A stretch of DNA of 64,000 bases from Saposhnikovia divaricata (Eukaryota > Streptophyta > Magnoliopsida > Apiales > Apiaceae): the NCBI GenBank assembly GCA_036435485.1, contig CM071594.1, positions 101,707,001 through 101,771,000 of the forward strand, given 5' to 3'. Positions 12,037-24,137 of this stretch are shown piece after piece; the first letter of the stretch is position 1; each line of letters starts with the position of its first letter. A program made the translations under genes and the position numbers. A model generated the notes under the pieces. That model had not been told where the DNA came from. It searched no databases and was given only the letters and a program-made list of their open reading frames with translations.

Positions 12037-15000
12037 TGTAACACCCCCAGATCCGGGGTCCGGGATCCGGTGGTTACGGTTTCCAATTCTGTTCACAACA
12101 CTTGAACTTTCCTTAACATAAAATAAATTACGTCTCTATAACCCAACACAATAATATAAAACACACCCGTTATAGTCCCAGAGATGAAATCAGAGTAACA
12201 CTCAAATTTTATTAATCACATTATGAGTTCTTACAATCCAAAAGAATTTCAATATAAATACATACTCTTTGCCATCCATTTACATAAGTCATACTAGACC
12301 ATATTCTTGGTACTGAAAGAATAAATATACCCTACCAATAGCTTCTTCTTCAGCTCTGGTAGTCTCATCGTCCTCGCCCGCGTCGAGTGCGCCTTGTGCG
12401 AGTCATCTGGTCTAGCTGTTGTTGTGATATAATAATAAAGCAAGGGTGAGCAATAGCCCACCAACAATAATATATGACTGAACGATAATGTATAACAGTT
12501 CAAAAGTATCTTTCAAACCATATGCCATGCATTTACGGAAATGATGCCAGTATAATATGAACGATGAAGTTACAAGGTAACTTAAAGTATTTGTTTGTAG
12601 AAATATCTGCTACATCAAAGTAAGCGAGATATTCTTATTGTTATTAAGAAGAGGAACTTGCAAGAAAAGGTTGCAATTCCAGTTATGACCCTTTTCCAAC
12701 TCTGCCAACAGTAATCATGTTGCAGGAAATAAATAAATTTGGATGATGAACCAATGATGGAGTATTCACCGCGCCCGCTGTTCCAATCTTGATGATCAGT
12801 CGAGATCGTACAGCTCAATTTAGATTTACTACCGGTAGAAGGAAGAACTGACGGCTTTACTTGTCTACCGCCTTACTAGCTCTCCCCGGCCAACGGTTGG
12901 GCCAAAGGGGATGGACCGGCGCTACTCGGCCTCTTACACGACTCCTAGTTCAAATAGAGTTCATGATTCTGAATGTAACGTTCGTCCCCCTTTCCCCAAG
13001 TATAATACTTGTTGATAAGACTCTACAAGGTAGTCGTATCTAGTTGGAAAGGAAAATTCACCAATAACTTCCAAGCTGTGGCTTGGTATCGAATATCAAC
13101 TTGTTCCAACAATCTTACCCCTCGAAAGATGAGAAGGTAAACAACGACTTAATAAGTCAACAGCACCCGAGTTGCGAGTGAAGAGAATACTCTATGACCG
13201 GGAAGTCGACAAGATAAATAACATCTTCCAAGTAAGGTTCCCTTATTATTAGAGAGGTAGACTCAAAGAAGAATGATGTCTGAGAACCTTTCTTGATATA
13301 AGATTAATAATAATATGACTCCGAAATATTTTCTGTAATAATCGAAGAAGATAAACCTTATCGAGGTTATTCTAAGTATGAAATAAATATTCAGAGAATA
13401 TTTATTGAATTAAAATATTTTACAGAATATTTAGGAATATGAAGGAATATCTTTAATCAGAGTATTTCTCAAATAATCCTTGAAGAAATATCTAGAGAAT
13501 ATTTATTGCATAATTAAATATTCAAATGAATATTCAGAATAATATTCATTAATTAATAAGACCTGAAAAGAATATTTAAAATATTTAAAATAATATTCGA
13601 TGATTAAATAGAACCCTGGATGAATATTCAAAATAATATTCATAATTAATTAGGAATTTAAATGTTTATTGAAAAAGTAATATTCGTTTAATGAATAATA
13701 TTCTAAATGAATATCAAGTAATATTCATTTAGTAATCCAAGCTTTAAAGGAATATTCGAGATAAGACTCGATAAATAAATCAAGCTTCAGATGAATATTA
13801 GAATAATATTCATCAAGTAAGTAATATCTTAAATGAATATTCAAAAGTAATATTCATTTAATAAAGTAATATTCTAAATGGATATTCAAATAATATTCAT
13901 TTAGTAGTCCAATCTTTAGAAGAATATTCGGAATAATAATCGATAACCTATTCGACTTTGAATGAATATTGAAAAATATTATTCGTCGAATGGTTACGTT
14001 CAAATAATTATTTGAAGTAAGGATCGTTAAAATAATTAGTCTCGAACGAATATTCAAATAATATTCGTCGCCCAAATAATAGAAAATATTTACTTAAATA
14101 TTTTCCTCCGAGGTAATCTCGATATATCAAGGAATATTGACTCCCGGTCTATTTTTGATTAATAAGATGTATACGCCCTTCTATGAGGGTCTTACAATAA
14201 TCGGCTTATAACTTATATATAACTATCTAGCTTATAAGCCAACAATAACATTCAGGGAACAAGTATATCAGTTCAACTTGAAAGTAGGCATGCATGCAAT
14301 GGCATATGTATATCAGCATATATATATATATATATATATTTATTCAATCACAACAACAGCCTAAAAGAAGGGAATTGAAACTTGCCTGGTAGTCGAGTAC
14401 GGTAAGGGGTAGTGGTAGCGGGTCCCGGTTCAGCTTGGTGATCTATAAATAGCCAAGGCATTCGGGATTAATCACTTAACATATTAAAAGTTAAGTTATA
14501 CTTAATTCGAAACACGTTCTTGAGTTATCTCGTTATACCCCTTTTAGTGGATTACTTTTATCACTGATCCGACCCGACATCCGTTCGTTAATACGACATG
14601 TCATTGTACTTATACTTGGGACATACTTAAGTCATACGAGTTCTAAAGTCGATCGTTACGAAACAATACTATACTCCGAGTTTTATCGTCCGTTTTCTAA
14701 GTGTTTTACCGAAGTTATAAAAGAGTCGTCTTTTAGGGGTTCGTTCGCGTTTAACCTCGACTCGAACATTTTTAATAAATCGAAAAATGATCTTTTTGAC
14801 ATACGGTTTTCTTTCACGCCTTCCTTTTTACCTCTAGTATTTATTTACCAAGATTCGCCATGACGTTACATAGTTTACGAGGGTTCAATTACAGTTACGA
14901 ACTTTCGTTTACGGATTCGAACTACTTTTAGTAATTTGGTCATAAATCCTAAACCGTAAGTCCGTTTCACGCGATCTTTATATCAAAACGAAGCTTGAAA

Positions 15001-16818
15001 CATAATCTATCCTATCATGGCAGAAAATGAAGCTGTACAGTGAGTTATAGCTACTGTGATGCTCGGTATTTAATAGTCTAACGAAAATTCGGCATTACGA
15101 CGGCTATAAATCGAACGTTCTAAAATTCATAACAATCAATCCAAGCCACACCGGGCATACTATACATGGTTTTCATCTTAACCAGTCTAAGAAGGTTTCA
15201 ATTAACCATCATAATCATCAAAACTCTTAAATCATCACTACTAACTACATAATCATGCTTTTATGCATATAACAACACCATAATCTTAACTAATCTAAAA
15301 CCATCAAGAACATATATAAAACTCAAAGTAAGATCTTGGGTTCTTAAGAATTATACCTTCCTTGGAGAGTGTACAAGCTATAATAACCCTTATATAGTCC
15401 TTGTATGGCTTTAACAAAGCTTAAATCATCCAAAGAAACCAAGAAATCAAAGTTAGTTTCTTGAAAACACTATTCACCCTCATCTTTGAGGATTTATTTG
15501 AAAATGGAAAACATGGAGTTTGAAGCTAAGATTTCTAGGAGATCATTTTTATGAAATATAGGACTCACCATAAAAATTTGGAGATCAAACAATGGTTGGA
15601 AGGTGGATTTTGAAATCTTAAAACTCCAAAATTCGAAGTGCCTTGGTTTTGGGGGAAAAACAGTGAACTTCTCGAATTTATTTACCCATTCAAACGATCT
15701 TCAAAAATTATGAAATTAAATCCCCAACTTCAACTTGATGTGTAGAAGCTCCATGAATTTTTTCATGATTTTTAGATGAGTAGATCTAGGTGAAAAAAAA
15801 TGGCAAAGACCCCTGCCCTGGAAAATGCAACTGCTGGAAAAATGGGGGAGAGGTGGTGTTTGCTTGGCTTTGATCTTGCTCTCATCTTATCTAAAGTGAA
15901 TTATTGAATGTCTTTGGATAATATCTTGTCCATAAAGTAGCTTTAATAAAGTTCTAGGTCATGCATGATGTAATTAAATGGACAAGTGTTGGTTTGTAAT
16001 GGTAAGATGATGACAAGAAGCTAAGTACTTGGTTATGTTTGCTAAGTATACTAGTTGCTCATGTAACTACTTAGTTACTTGGTCTTATCTCCTTGTACAT
16101 GCATGCATCTTGATCCTCTGTTTGTTCTTTGTCCGGTTATTGCTCAATTCGTTGCTCGTTCGAGGGACTAACTCATTCGTTTCTAGTTAGGGTTTTACCG
16201 AAAACCTTCTTAATATTTATACTACTATTCCTCATCTTTCTTAATACTTCTCGAATTTAAATTCCTTAATTCTCTTTTATAAATCCTTAAGTCTTGCAGT
16301 GTCCAGGGAAATCTCGGAGAAAATAAAAGTGCTATTTTTCTGAATCCGACAGCTTTTACATACACTTATTTTCCTCCTGGATCACTAATACGAACTCAGA
16401 AATCCGTTCCGAATACCGGGTATAACATTATTATAATAATATTCCAAATTCCACCAAAATCACTATTCATCACTTATTTTTATTTAATTCCTATAGTTGG
16501 GAAAATGAACCTGGTTCACCCTCGAGTGTTCCTTAACCTTTTTACGGAACCGCTGGGCTTATAATAGATATTGATTTGGATGACATGAGGGTATCTATTT
16601 CTCTCTAGGGAATCTTATCTTAACTTTCTAGGAGATAGATTATTCTAACCTTAGTTATCACCCAATAGCATCCTTCAGGCCATATAACCTTGGAATATAT
16701 ATCCTTTCATTATTCATTCATTAAAACCAGTATTACATTCTAGTTGTAACCCCTATTCATTCTTACATCAATACATAATAAAAAGTTTTAATTCTACCCA
16801 AAAATCTGGGTTCTTACA
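12037..16818 (-). repeat. 5' LTR of the nested element (4782 bp)
   Basis: Near-identical partner of 1743-6526. A candidate TATA box lies at 14443-14452 (CTATTTATAG on the minus strand). The palindrome array is at about 13380-14100 and the TA microsatellite at about 14321-14340. The LTR end TTACA is followed by TSD ACACC (16819-16823). Confidence 0.93.
14443..14452 (-). promoter_or_regulatory. Candidate TATA box of the long-LTR family
   Basis: CTATTTATAG followed by ATCACC is kept in all LTR copies here (4151-4160, 14443-14452, 20076-20085 and 58155-58164; TGTTTATAG at 26276-26284). The conservation and TATA-like sequence suggest the LTR promoter; if so R plus U5 would be about 2.4 kb long. 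Not proven by sequence alone. Confidence 0.35.
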
Positions 16819-16823
16819 ACACC

Positions 16824-17931
16824 AGTGTTGTTTGTTAAGAAGAAGGACGGGAGAATGAGGTTATGCATCAACTACCGAGAATTGAACAAGCTAACCATAA
16901 AGAATAAGTACCCGTTACCTAGAATTGATGACTTGTTTGACCAGCTAAGAGGAGCTGTGTATTTCTCTAAGATTGACTTGAGAACTGGATATCACCAACT
17001 GAAGATTAAACCTGAAGATATCCCGAAGACTGCATTTCGTACCAGATATGGACATTATGAGTTCTTGGTGATGTCATTTGGATTGACCAATGCCCCAGCA
17101 GCTTTCATGGATTTGATGAATAGGGTGTTCAAGGAATATTTGGATAAGTTCGTGATAGTTTTCATTGACGATATTCTTATCTACTCAAAAACGGAGAAAG
17201 AACATGCAGAACATTTGAGGATAACCTTAGAGACACTAATGAAAGAGAAGCTATATGCCAAATTTCAAAGTGTGAGTTCTGGAAAAATGAGGTGCAATTC
17301 TTAGGGCACGTAATCAACAGTGAAGGAGTGTTGGTTGACCCCTCCAAGATAGAGGCAGTCTCAAAATGGGGACGACCAACCACCCCAACCGAGGTAAGGA
17401 GTTTCATCGGCCTGGAAGGATATTATAGACGATTTGTTCAAGATTTTGCAAAGATCGCAGCCCCGTTAACTCGACTTACCCGCAAAACTGAGAAATTTGA
17501 ATGGACTGAAAAATGCAAGAAGAGCTTCCAGGAGCTAAAGAAGAGGTTGGTAACGGCCCCAGTGTTGGCGTTGCCTGATGGAAAAGGAGATTTCGTGATT
17601 TACAGTGATGCTTCGCATAAAGGATTAGGGTGCGTGCTTATGCAGCACGGTAAGGTAATAGCATATGCGTCAAGGTAATTGAAGGATTATGAGATCCGAT
17701 ACCCCACCCATGATCTGGAATTAGCAGCAATTGTTTTTGCCTTAAAATTTGGAGGCACTACTTGTATAGAGAGAAGTGCGAGATTTACACTGACCATAAG
17801 AGCCTCAAGTACATTTTCACTCAGAAAGAGCTTAACATGCGCCAGAGAAGATAGCTAGAGCTAATCAAGGACTATGATTGTAAGATTCGCTATCACCCGG
17901 GTAAAGCCAATGTGGTGGCTGACGCCCTTAG
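16824..17931 (+). pseudogene. gypsy reverse transcriptase and RNaseH (outer element, continued)
   Basis: RT resumes exactly where it stopped at 1742. The blocks LFVKKKDGRMRLCINYRELN, FSKIDLRTGYHQLKI, FRTRYGHYEF and the catalytic FIDDILIYSK (17163-17192) are intact in the first frame to 17304. A frameshift near 17270-17290 leads to the connection and RNaseH segment, with FLGHVI, GYYRRF and FVIYSDASHKGLG (17292-17678). A stop at 17676-17678 and a single-base frameshift near 17745 follow; the rest (THDLELAA, then TDHKSL, then YHPGKANVVADALS) can be followed to 17931. There the solo LTR interrupts the RNaseH-integrase linker. RT copies RNA into cDNA and RNaseH removes the template; this copy is dead. 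Confidence 0.9.
17927..17931 (+). repeat. Left TSD CTTAG of solo LTR
   Basis: CTTAG is repeated at 22537-22541 directly after the LTR's TTACA end. Confidence 0.95.
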
Positions 17932-20179
17932 TGTAAGAACCCAAATTTTCGGTAGAATTAAAACTTTTTATTAAGCGTTGAGAAGAGAAGGAACGTCCGA
18001 AAGAGAACAAGGAAATTTTATAAATATAAGGAATAAAGATGGAATAAAGAGTGACTAATGTTTTTGGTGAAATTTTGGAATATTATTAGACGACGCTATA
18101 TAGAAGAACCCGGAACGGATTTCTGAGTTCGTATTAAGGATCCAAGGGGAAAATAAGTGTATGTAAAGGTTATCGGATTCTGAAAAATATCACTTTTATT
18201 TTTTCCGAGTTTTCCCTGGACACTGCAAGACTTAAGGATTCATTAAAGGAATTTAAGGAATTTAAATTCGAGAAGTATTAAGAAAGATGGAGAACGATAG
18301 TATTGATATTAAGAAGGTTTCGGTAAAACCCTAACTAGAAACGAATGAGTTATTCCTACGAACGATCAATGAATTGAGAAATAAACAGACAAAAGGGGCA
18401 AGCAGAAAGCAAGATGCATGCATGTGCAAGTGATAACTATCTAGCAACCAAGTGGTGACTCAAGTAACTAGCACACTTAGAGATTGGAACTAATACTTAG
18501 CATGAATTCCATCCAAAGATCAACCAAGTGTTAACTTCTTTAACACACCTCTTGACACATGCCCCAAATGACATCATGCATTGCATCACACCTTTATTAA
18601 AGTAGCTTTAGGATGAGATATTATCCAACTTACATCACTTTATGCATTATTGAAATTCAACCAAGCAAAACAACTCCATTCTCTCCATTCTTCAAAACTG
18701 CCAAGCAAGAACACTCCTCAAAGAAAAATTCATCTCCACTTCTACCCATTCATAGATCACCAAATTTTAACCATAGCTTCCTCAATATATGTAGAGTATT
18801 CGTTCAAAATTTCATAATTTTTGAAGATCGTTTGGATAGGTAAATAAATTCAAGAAAATCACCCTGTTTTTCCCCTCAAGAAACAAGACTTCGAATTTTT
18901 GGAATTTTTAGATTTCCAAACCAAGCTTCCACTCCTTGTTTGATCATCAAATTTTTATGGTGAGTCCTATATTTCATAAAAGCAATCTCCTAAAAATTTC
19001 AAGTCCAAACTCCTTTGTTTCCATTTTCAAAAAAATCATGAAAGAGGAGGATGGATAGTGTTTCATGAACTAATCTTTGATTTTTCTTGTTTTCATGGTT
19101 GATCTTAGCTACCCTAAGGCTATCCAAGGACTATAACAAGCTTTGTAAGGCTAGTACATACTCTCAAGAAGGTATAACACTCTTGAAACCCTAGATCAAC
19201 TTTAAGTTTATGGATGTTTTTGATGAGCTAAGCTTGGTTATGATGTTAGCATGATTATAAGCATAATTAGTAAGTGATTTAGTTGAGCAAGAAAGCATGT
19301 TAATTATTGTGGTAAACTGGTATGATCTGGACTTGATGATGTTCATAATCATGTGATAAGTTGTGTGGATGCCCGGTGTGGCTTGGTTGGATTGTTATAA
19401 TTTTTGGAACGTTCGATATATAGCCGTCGTAATGCCGAAATTTCGTTAACCTTAAGAAAAACAACTTGGACAGTAGATGTAACTCACTGTCTAGCTTTGC
19501 AATCTGCCATGATAGGATAGATAATGTTCCAAGCTTCGTTTTGGTATAAGGAACGTGTGAAACGGACTTACGATTTAGGAGTTACGGCCGGTTTACTAAA
19601 AGTATTTCGAAACCGTAACCGAGAATTCGTAACTGAAATTGAACCATCGTAAAATATGTAAAGTCATGACAAATCTTGGTAAATAAATACTAGAGGTAAA
19701 AATGAAGGTGTGAAAGAAAACCGTATGTAAAAAGGATCGTTTTTCGATTTATTAAAAATATTCGAGTCGAGGTTAAACGCGAACGAACCCCTAAAAGACG
19801 ACTCTATTATAACTTCGGTAAAACACTTAGAAAACGGGCGATAAAACTCGGAGTATAATATTGGTTCGTAATGATCGACCTTAGAACTTGTATGACTTAA
19901 GTATGTCCCAAGTATAAGTACAGTGACATGTCGTATTAACGAACGAATGTCGGGTCGGATCAATGATAAAAAGGAATCCACTAAAAGGGGTATAACGAGA
20001 TAACTTGAGAACGTGTTTCGATTTAAGTATAACTTAACTTTTAAGATGTTAAGTGATTAATCCCGAATGCCTTGGCTATTTATAGATCACCAAGCTGACC
20101 CGGGACCCGCTACCACTACCCCTTATCGTACTCGACTACCAGGCAAGTTTCAATTCCCTTCTTTTAGGCTGTTGTTGTG

Positions 20180-20237
<58 letters not shown>

Positions 20238-22536
20238 TTCTGTTATACATATGCCATAGCATGCATGCCTACTTTCAAGTTATATCGTTATGCTTGTTCC
20301 CTGATTGTTTATTAGCTTATAAATTAGATAGCTAACGTATCAATTATAAGCCGGTTACTGTAAGACCCTCATAGAAGGGCGTATCCATCTTATTCATCAA
20401 ATATAGACCGGGAGTCAATATTTCTTGACGTATCGAGATTACCTCGAAAGAAAATATCTAAGTAAATATTTTCCATTATTCGGGCGACGAATATTATTTG
20501 AATATTCGTTCGAGATTATTTATTTAACGATCCCTACTTCAAATAATTATTTGAACGTAACTATTCGACGAATAATATTTTTTTTAATATTCATTCAGAG
20601 TCGAATTATTTATCGATTATTATTTTGAATATTCTTCTAAAGGTTGGACTACTAAACGAATATTATTTGGATATTCATTTTAAATATTATTCATTAAATG
20701 AATATTACTTTTGAATATTCATTTAAGATAGTAATTACCTGATGAATATTATTTTAATGTTCATCTGAAGCTTGATTTATTTATCGAGTCTTATCTCGAA
20801 TATTCCTTTAAAGCTCGGATTACTAAATGAATATTACTTGATATTCATTTAGAATATTATTCATTAAATGAATATTACTTTTTCAATATTCATTTAAATT
20901 CCTAATTAATTATGAATATTATTTTGAATATTCATCCAGGGTTCTATTTAATCATCGAATATTATTTCAAATATTTTAAATATTCCTTTCAGGTCTTATT
21001 AATTAATGAATATTATTTTGAATATTCATTTGAATATTTAATTATGCAATAAATATTCTCTCGATATTTCTTCAAGGATTATTTGAGAAATACTCTGATT
21101 AAAGGTATTCTTTTATATTCCTAAATATTCTGTAAAATATTTTAATTCAATAAATATTTTCTGAATACTTATTCCATACTTAGAATAACCTCGATAAGGT
21201 TTATCTTCTTCGATTATTACAGAAAATATTTCGGAGTCATATTATTATTAAGCATATATCAAGAAAGGTTCTCAGACATCATTCTTCTTTGAGTCTATCT
21301 CCCTAATAATAAGGGAACCTTACTTGGAAAATGTTATTTATCTTGTCGACTTCCCGGTCATAAAGTATTCTCTTCACTCGCAACTCGGGTGCTATTGACT
21401 TTTTAAGTCGTTGGTTACCTTCTCATCTTTCGAGGGGTAAGATTGTTGGAACAAGTTGATATTCGTTACCAAGCAATAGCTTGGAAGTTATTGGTGAATT
21501 TTCCTTTCCAACTAGATACGACTACTTTGTGGAGTCTTATCAACAAGTATTATACTTGGGGAAAGGGGGACGAACGTTACATTCAGAATCATGAATTCTA
21601 TTTGAACTAGGAGTCGTGTAAGAGGCCGAGTAGCGCCGGTCCATCCCCTTTGGCCCAACCGTTGGCCGGGGAGAGCTAGTAAGGCGGTATACAAGTAAAG
21701 CCGTCAGTTCTTCCTTCTACCGGTAGTAAATCTAATTTGAGCTGTACGATCTCGACTGATCATCAAGGTTGGAACAGCGGGCGCGGTGAATACTCCATCA
21801 TTGGTTCATCATCCAAACTTATTTATTTCCTGCAACATGATTACTGTTGGCAGAGCTGGAAAAGTGTTCATAACTGGAATTGCAATCTTTTCATGCAAGT
21901 TCCTCTTTTTAATGACAATGAGAATATCTCGCTTACTTTTGATGTAGCAGATATTTCTACAAACAAATACTTTGAGTTACCTGGTAACTTCATCCTTTAT
22001 ATTATACTGGCAATAACTTCATTAATGCATGGCATATGATTTCAAAGGATATTTTGAACTGCTGTATATATGTATCACTGCTCAGTTATATTATTGCTGG
22101 TGGGCTTTCGCTCACCCTTACTTTGTTCATATTATGTCACAACAACAGCTAGGACAGATGGCCCGCGTCAGGCGCACTCGGCGCAAGCAGGTTACCGCCG
22201 TTCGAGGACTACCCGCTGATGTCCTTGCTGCCATTGCTGAGGTAGCATAGATAGGCAGCTTTTGTTTATCAGTCTATTTATATGTAACATTAACGTTAAT
22301 CAACGGCAAAACCTTTAAACATATCATTTGGCTTGTAATAACTTTTATTCGTAAACTATGATATTATGGACTTATTTCAATTTCATCTCTGGGACTATAA
22401 CTGTTGTGTGTGTGAGTGGATATTATTGTGGGGTCACAGCCTGTGATTTATTTATTGTGGACTCAAGTCAAGTATTATGAATGGATGTAAGACCGTAACC
22501 ACCAGATTCCCTGACCCCGGATCTAGGGGTGTTACA
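17932..22536 (+). repeat. Solo LTR of the same long-LTR gypsy family (4605 bp)
   Basis: It starts TGTAAGAACCC and ends GGGGTGTTACA, with perfect TSD CTTAG on both sides and no PBS, interior or second LTR, so an inserted element was reduced by LTR-LTR recombination. It splits the outer pol between ADALS and the RKEK linker. It carries the GAATATTC palindrome array (about 20430-21180), an expanded TA microsatellite (about 20185-20234), the candidate TATA (20076-20085) and a 38-codon open frame (22134-22250). The 5' part is shorter than in the complete LTRs. Other open frames in it (18613-18843, 19664-19981 minus, 20425-20628, 21737-22039) show no coding signature. Confidence 0.92.
22134..22250 (+). 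CDS. Short LTR-borne open frame of 38 codons, function unknown
   Basis: Starts MSQQQLGQMAR and ends with a stop at 22248-22250; basic N-terminal half (RRTRRKQ), then GLPADVL and AIAEVA. The LTR at 24138-28531 has an equally long frame in the same place (28119-28235) with most residues kept. In the two more recent family members the ATG is ATA and the frame is broken. I cannot tell a real micro-ORF from LTR homology. Its make-up resembles the basic N-terminus of some gypsy Gag proteins, which is only an impression. Confidence 0.25.
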   Translation: MSQQQLGQMARVRRTRRKQVTAVRGLPADVLAAIAEVA

Positions 22537-22541
22537 CTTAG

Positions 22542-24104
22542 TAGGAAAGAGAAGCTCAAAATGATAACTTCAGAGGAAGAGTTGGTAAAAGATCTTGAGA
22601 ATTTGGAAATTAAGATTAAGACACCTGAAGAAGGCCAAGGGAAGTTGATGGAAATTCGAATCCAACCTCCATTGTTAGAAAAGATTAGACTATGTCAAGA
22701 ACGGATGATGGAGGAAGAAGAGAACTCCACGGAAGAGATAATGACTGGAGAAGAAATCAAGTGTGAAAGAGATAAAGATGGAATCATGAGGTACACCTAC
22801 AGGATATGGATCCCAAATGTTCAGGAACTCAAGGATGAGATTTTATACGAGGCACACAACTCAAGGTACTCAGTGCACCCCGGTAGTACCAAGATGTATA
22901 GGGATGTGAAGGAGTACTACTGGTGGCCCAACATGAAAAAGGACATTACAGAGTGGGTAAGCAGATGCTTGACCTGCCAACGAGTGAAAGCAGAGCACCA
23001 GAGGCCCAATGGACTTCTACACCCCTTAGAGATTCCCGAATGGAAATGGGAACATATAGCCATGAATTTCGTAGTAGGTTTACCAAGGACCAAGGCTAAT
23101 CATGATGCCATATAGTTAATTATAAATCGACTGACGAAGTCAGCTCACTTTCTCCCGATCAATGAAAGATACACGGTCGACAGACTAGTGGATATCTACT
23201 TAAAAGAGATAGTGGCATGACATGGAGTCCCAGTCTCTATAGTATCCGATCGAGATCCCAGATTTTACTCCAGATTTTGGAGGAGCTTCCAAGAATGTGT
23301 AGGAACTAGGCTAAACATGAGTACGGCTTATCACCCCAGACAGATGGGCAAAGTGAAAGGACCATCTAAACGCTAGAGGATATGTTGAGAGTCTGTACTA
23401 TAGACTTTAAAGGAAACTGGGATGATCACTTGCCATTGATTGAGTTCTCCTACAACAATAGTTTCCATTCAAGCATAGGAATGCCACCTTACGAGGCCCT
23501 TTATGGAAGGAAATGTCGATCTCCCTTGTATTGGGACGAAGTTGGAGAGCGAAAGATGCTCAGACCCGAAGTGGTCCAACGGACTAAAGAGGCAGTAGAT
23601 CTAATTAGAGGACGACTGGTAGCAGCCCAAGATCGACAAAAGAGATATGCCGAGTTAGATCAGAAAGGCAAGAAATATGAAGTTGGTGACCTAGTATTTC
23701 TGAAGGTATCTCCTCGGAAGGGTTTAATGAGGTTTGGAAAGAAAGGAAAGCTGAGTCCCAGATATATTGGACCGTTTGAGATCTTAAGACGTATTGGGGA
23801 ACTAGCTTACGAACTAGCCTTACCCCCAAATCTGCAGCAAGTGCACAATGTGTTCCATGTTTCGATGCTGAGAAAATATAATTCGGATGCCAAGCATATT
23901 GTGGAGTATGAGCAAGTGGACATGCAACCAGACTTGACCTATGTAGAGCAACATGTGGAAATCATAGACTGAAAAGAACAAGTGCTCCGAAATAAGGTCA
24001 TCAAATTAGTCAGAGTTCTGTGGCAGAACCACAATGTGGAAGAATCAACTTGGGAGCTAGAAAGCGCGATGCAAGAAAAGTACCCCCATTTGTTTTCAAA
24101 CTGA
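22542..24104 (+). pseudogene. gypsy integrase with chromodomain-like C-terminus (outer element, continued)
   Basis: After the solo LTR the pol frame runs from an acidic linker (about 22545-22790) into the integrase zinc-binding domain, with HNSRYSVHPGSTKMYRDV and CLTCQRVKAEHQ (HHCC), at about 22850-23000. The catalytic core follows but is damaged by TAG at 23113-23115, TGA at about 23218-23220 and frame changes near 23350. The core motif HGVPVSIVSDRDPRF is visible around 23220-23260. The GKLSPRYIGPFEILRRIG and LHNVFHVSMLRKY-like C-terminal blocks are intact in 23382-23972. After a TGA at 23970-23972, VLWQNHNVEESTWELE (about 24010-24060) is a chromodomain-like tail, which in chromoviruses is thought to steer integration to heterochromatin. 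Final stop at 24102-24104. Confidence 0.9.
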
Positions 24105-24120
24105 TTCCGGGACGGAATCC

Positions 24121-24137
24121 TTTTAAGGAGGGGAGAT
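24121..24137 (+). promoter_or_regulatory. Polypurine tract of the outer gypsy element
   Basis: TTTTAAGGAGGGGAGAT lies 16 bases after the integrase stop and directly before the 3' LTR start TGTAAGAACCC. Confidence 0.88.

Larger units (their letters stand above)
1743..16818 (-). mobile_element. Non-autonomous long-LTR gypsy derivative (LARD-like), complete, minus strand
   Basis: Complete 15.1-kb element: two LTRs of 4784 and 4782 bp, a 5.5-kb interior, a PBS at the 5' LTR (12021-12032, minus) and a PPT at the 3' LTR (6527-6545, minus), with TSD ACACC on both sides. No long open frame exists on the minus (sense) strand of the interior; only decayed pol fragments can be recognised. By eye the two LTRs differ at only about ten positions plus a TA-repeat length change, so the insertion is young. 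It interrupts the RT of the outer gypsy element. The same interior recurs at 60512-64000, which argues for a multiplied non-autonomous family and not one decayed copy. Confidence 0.9.
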
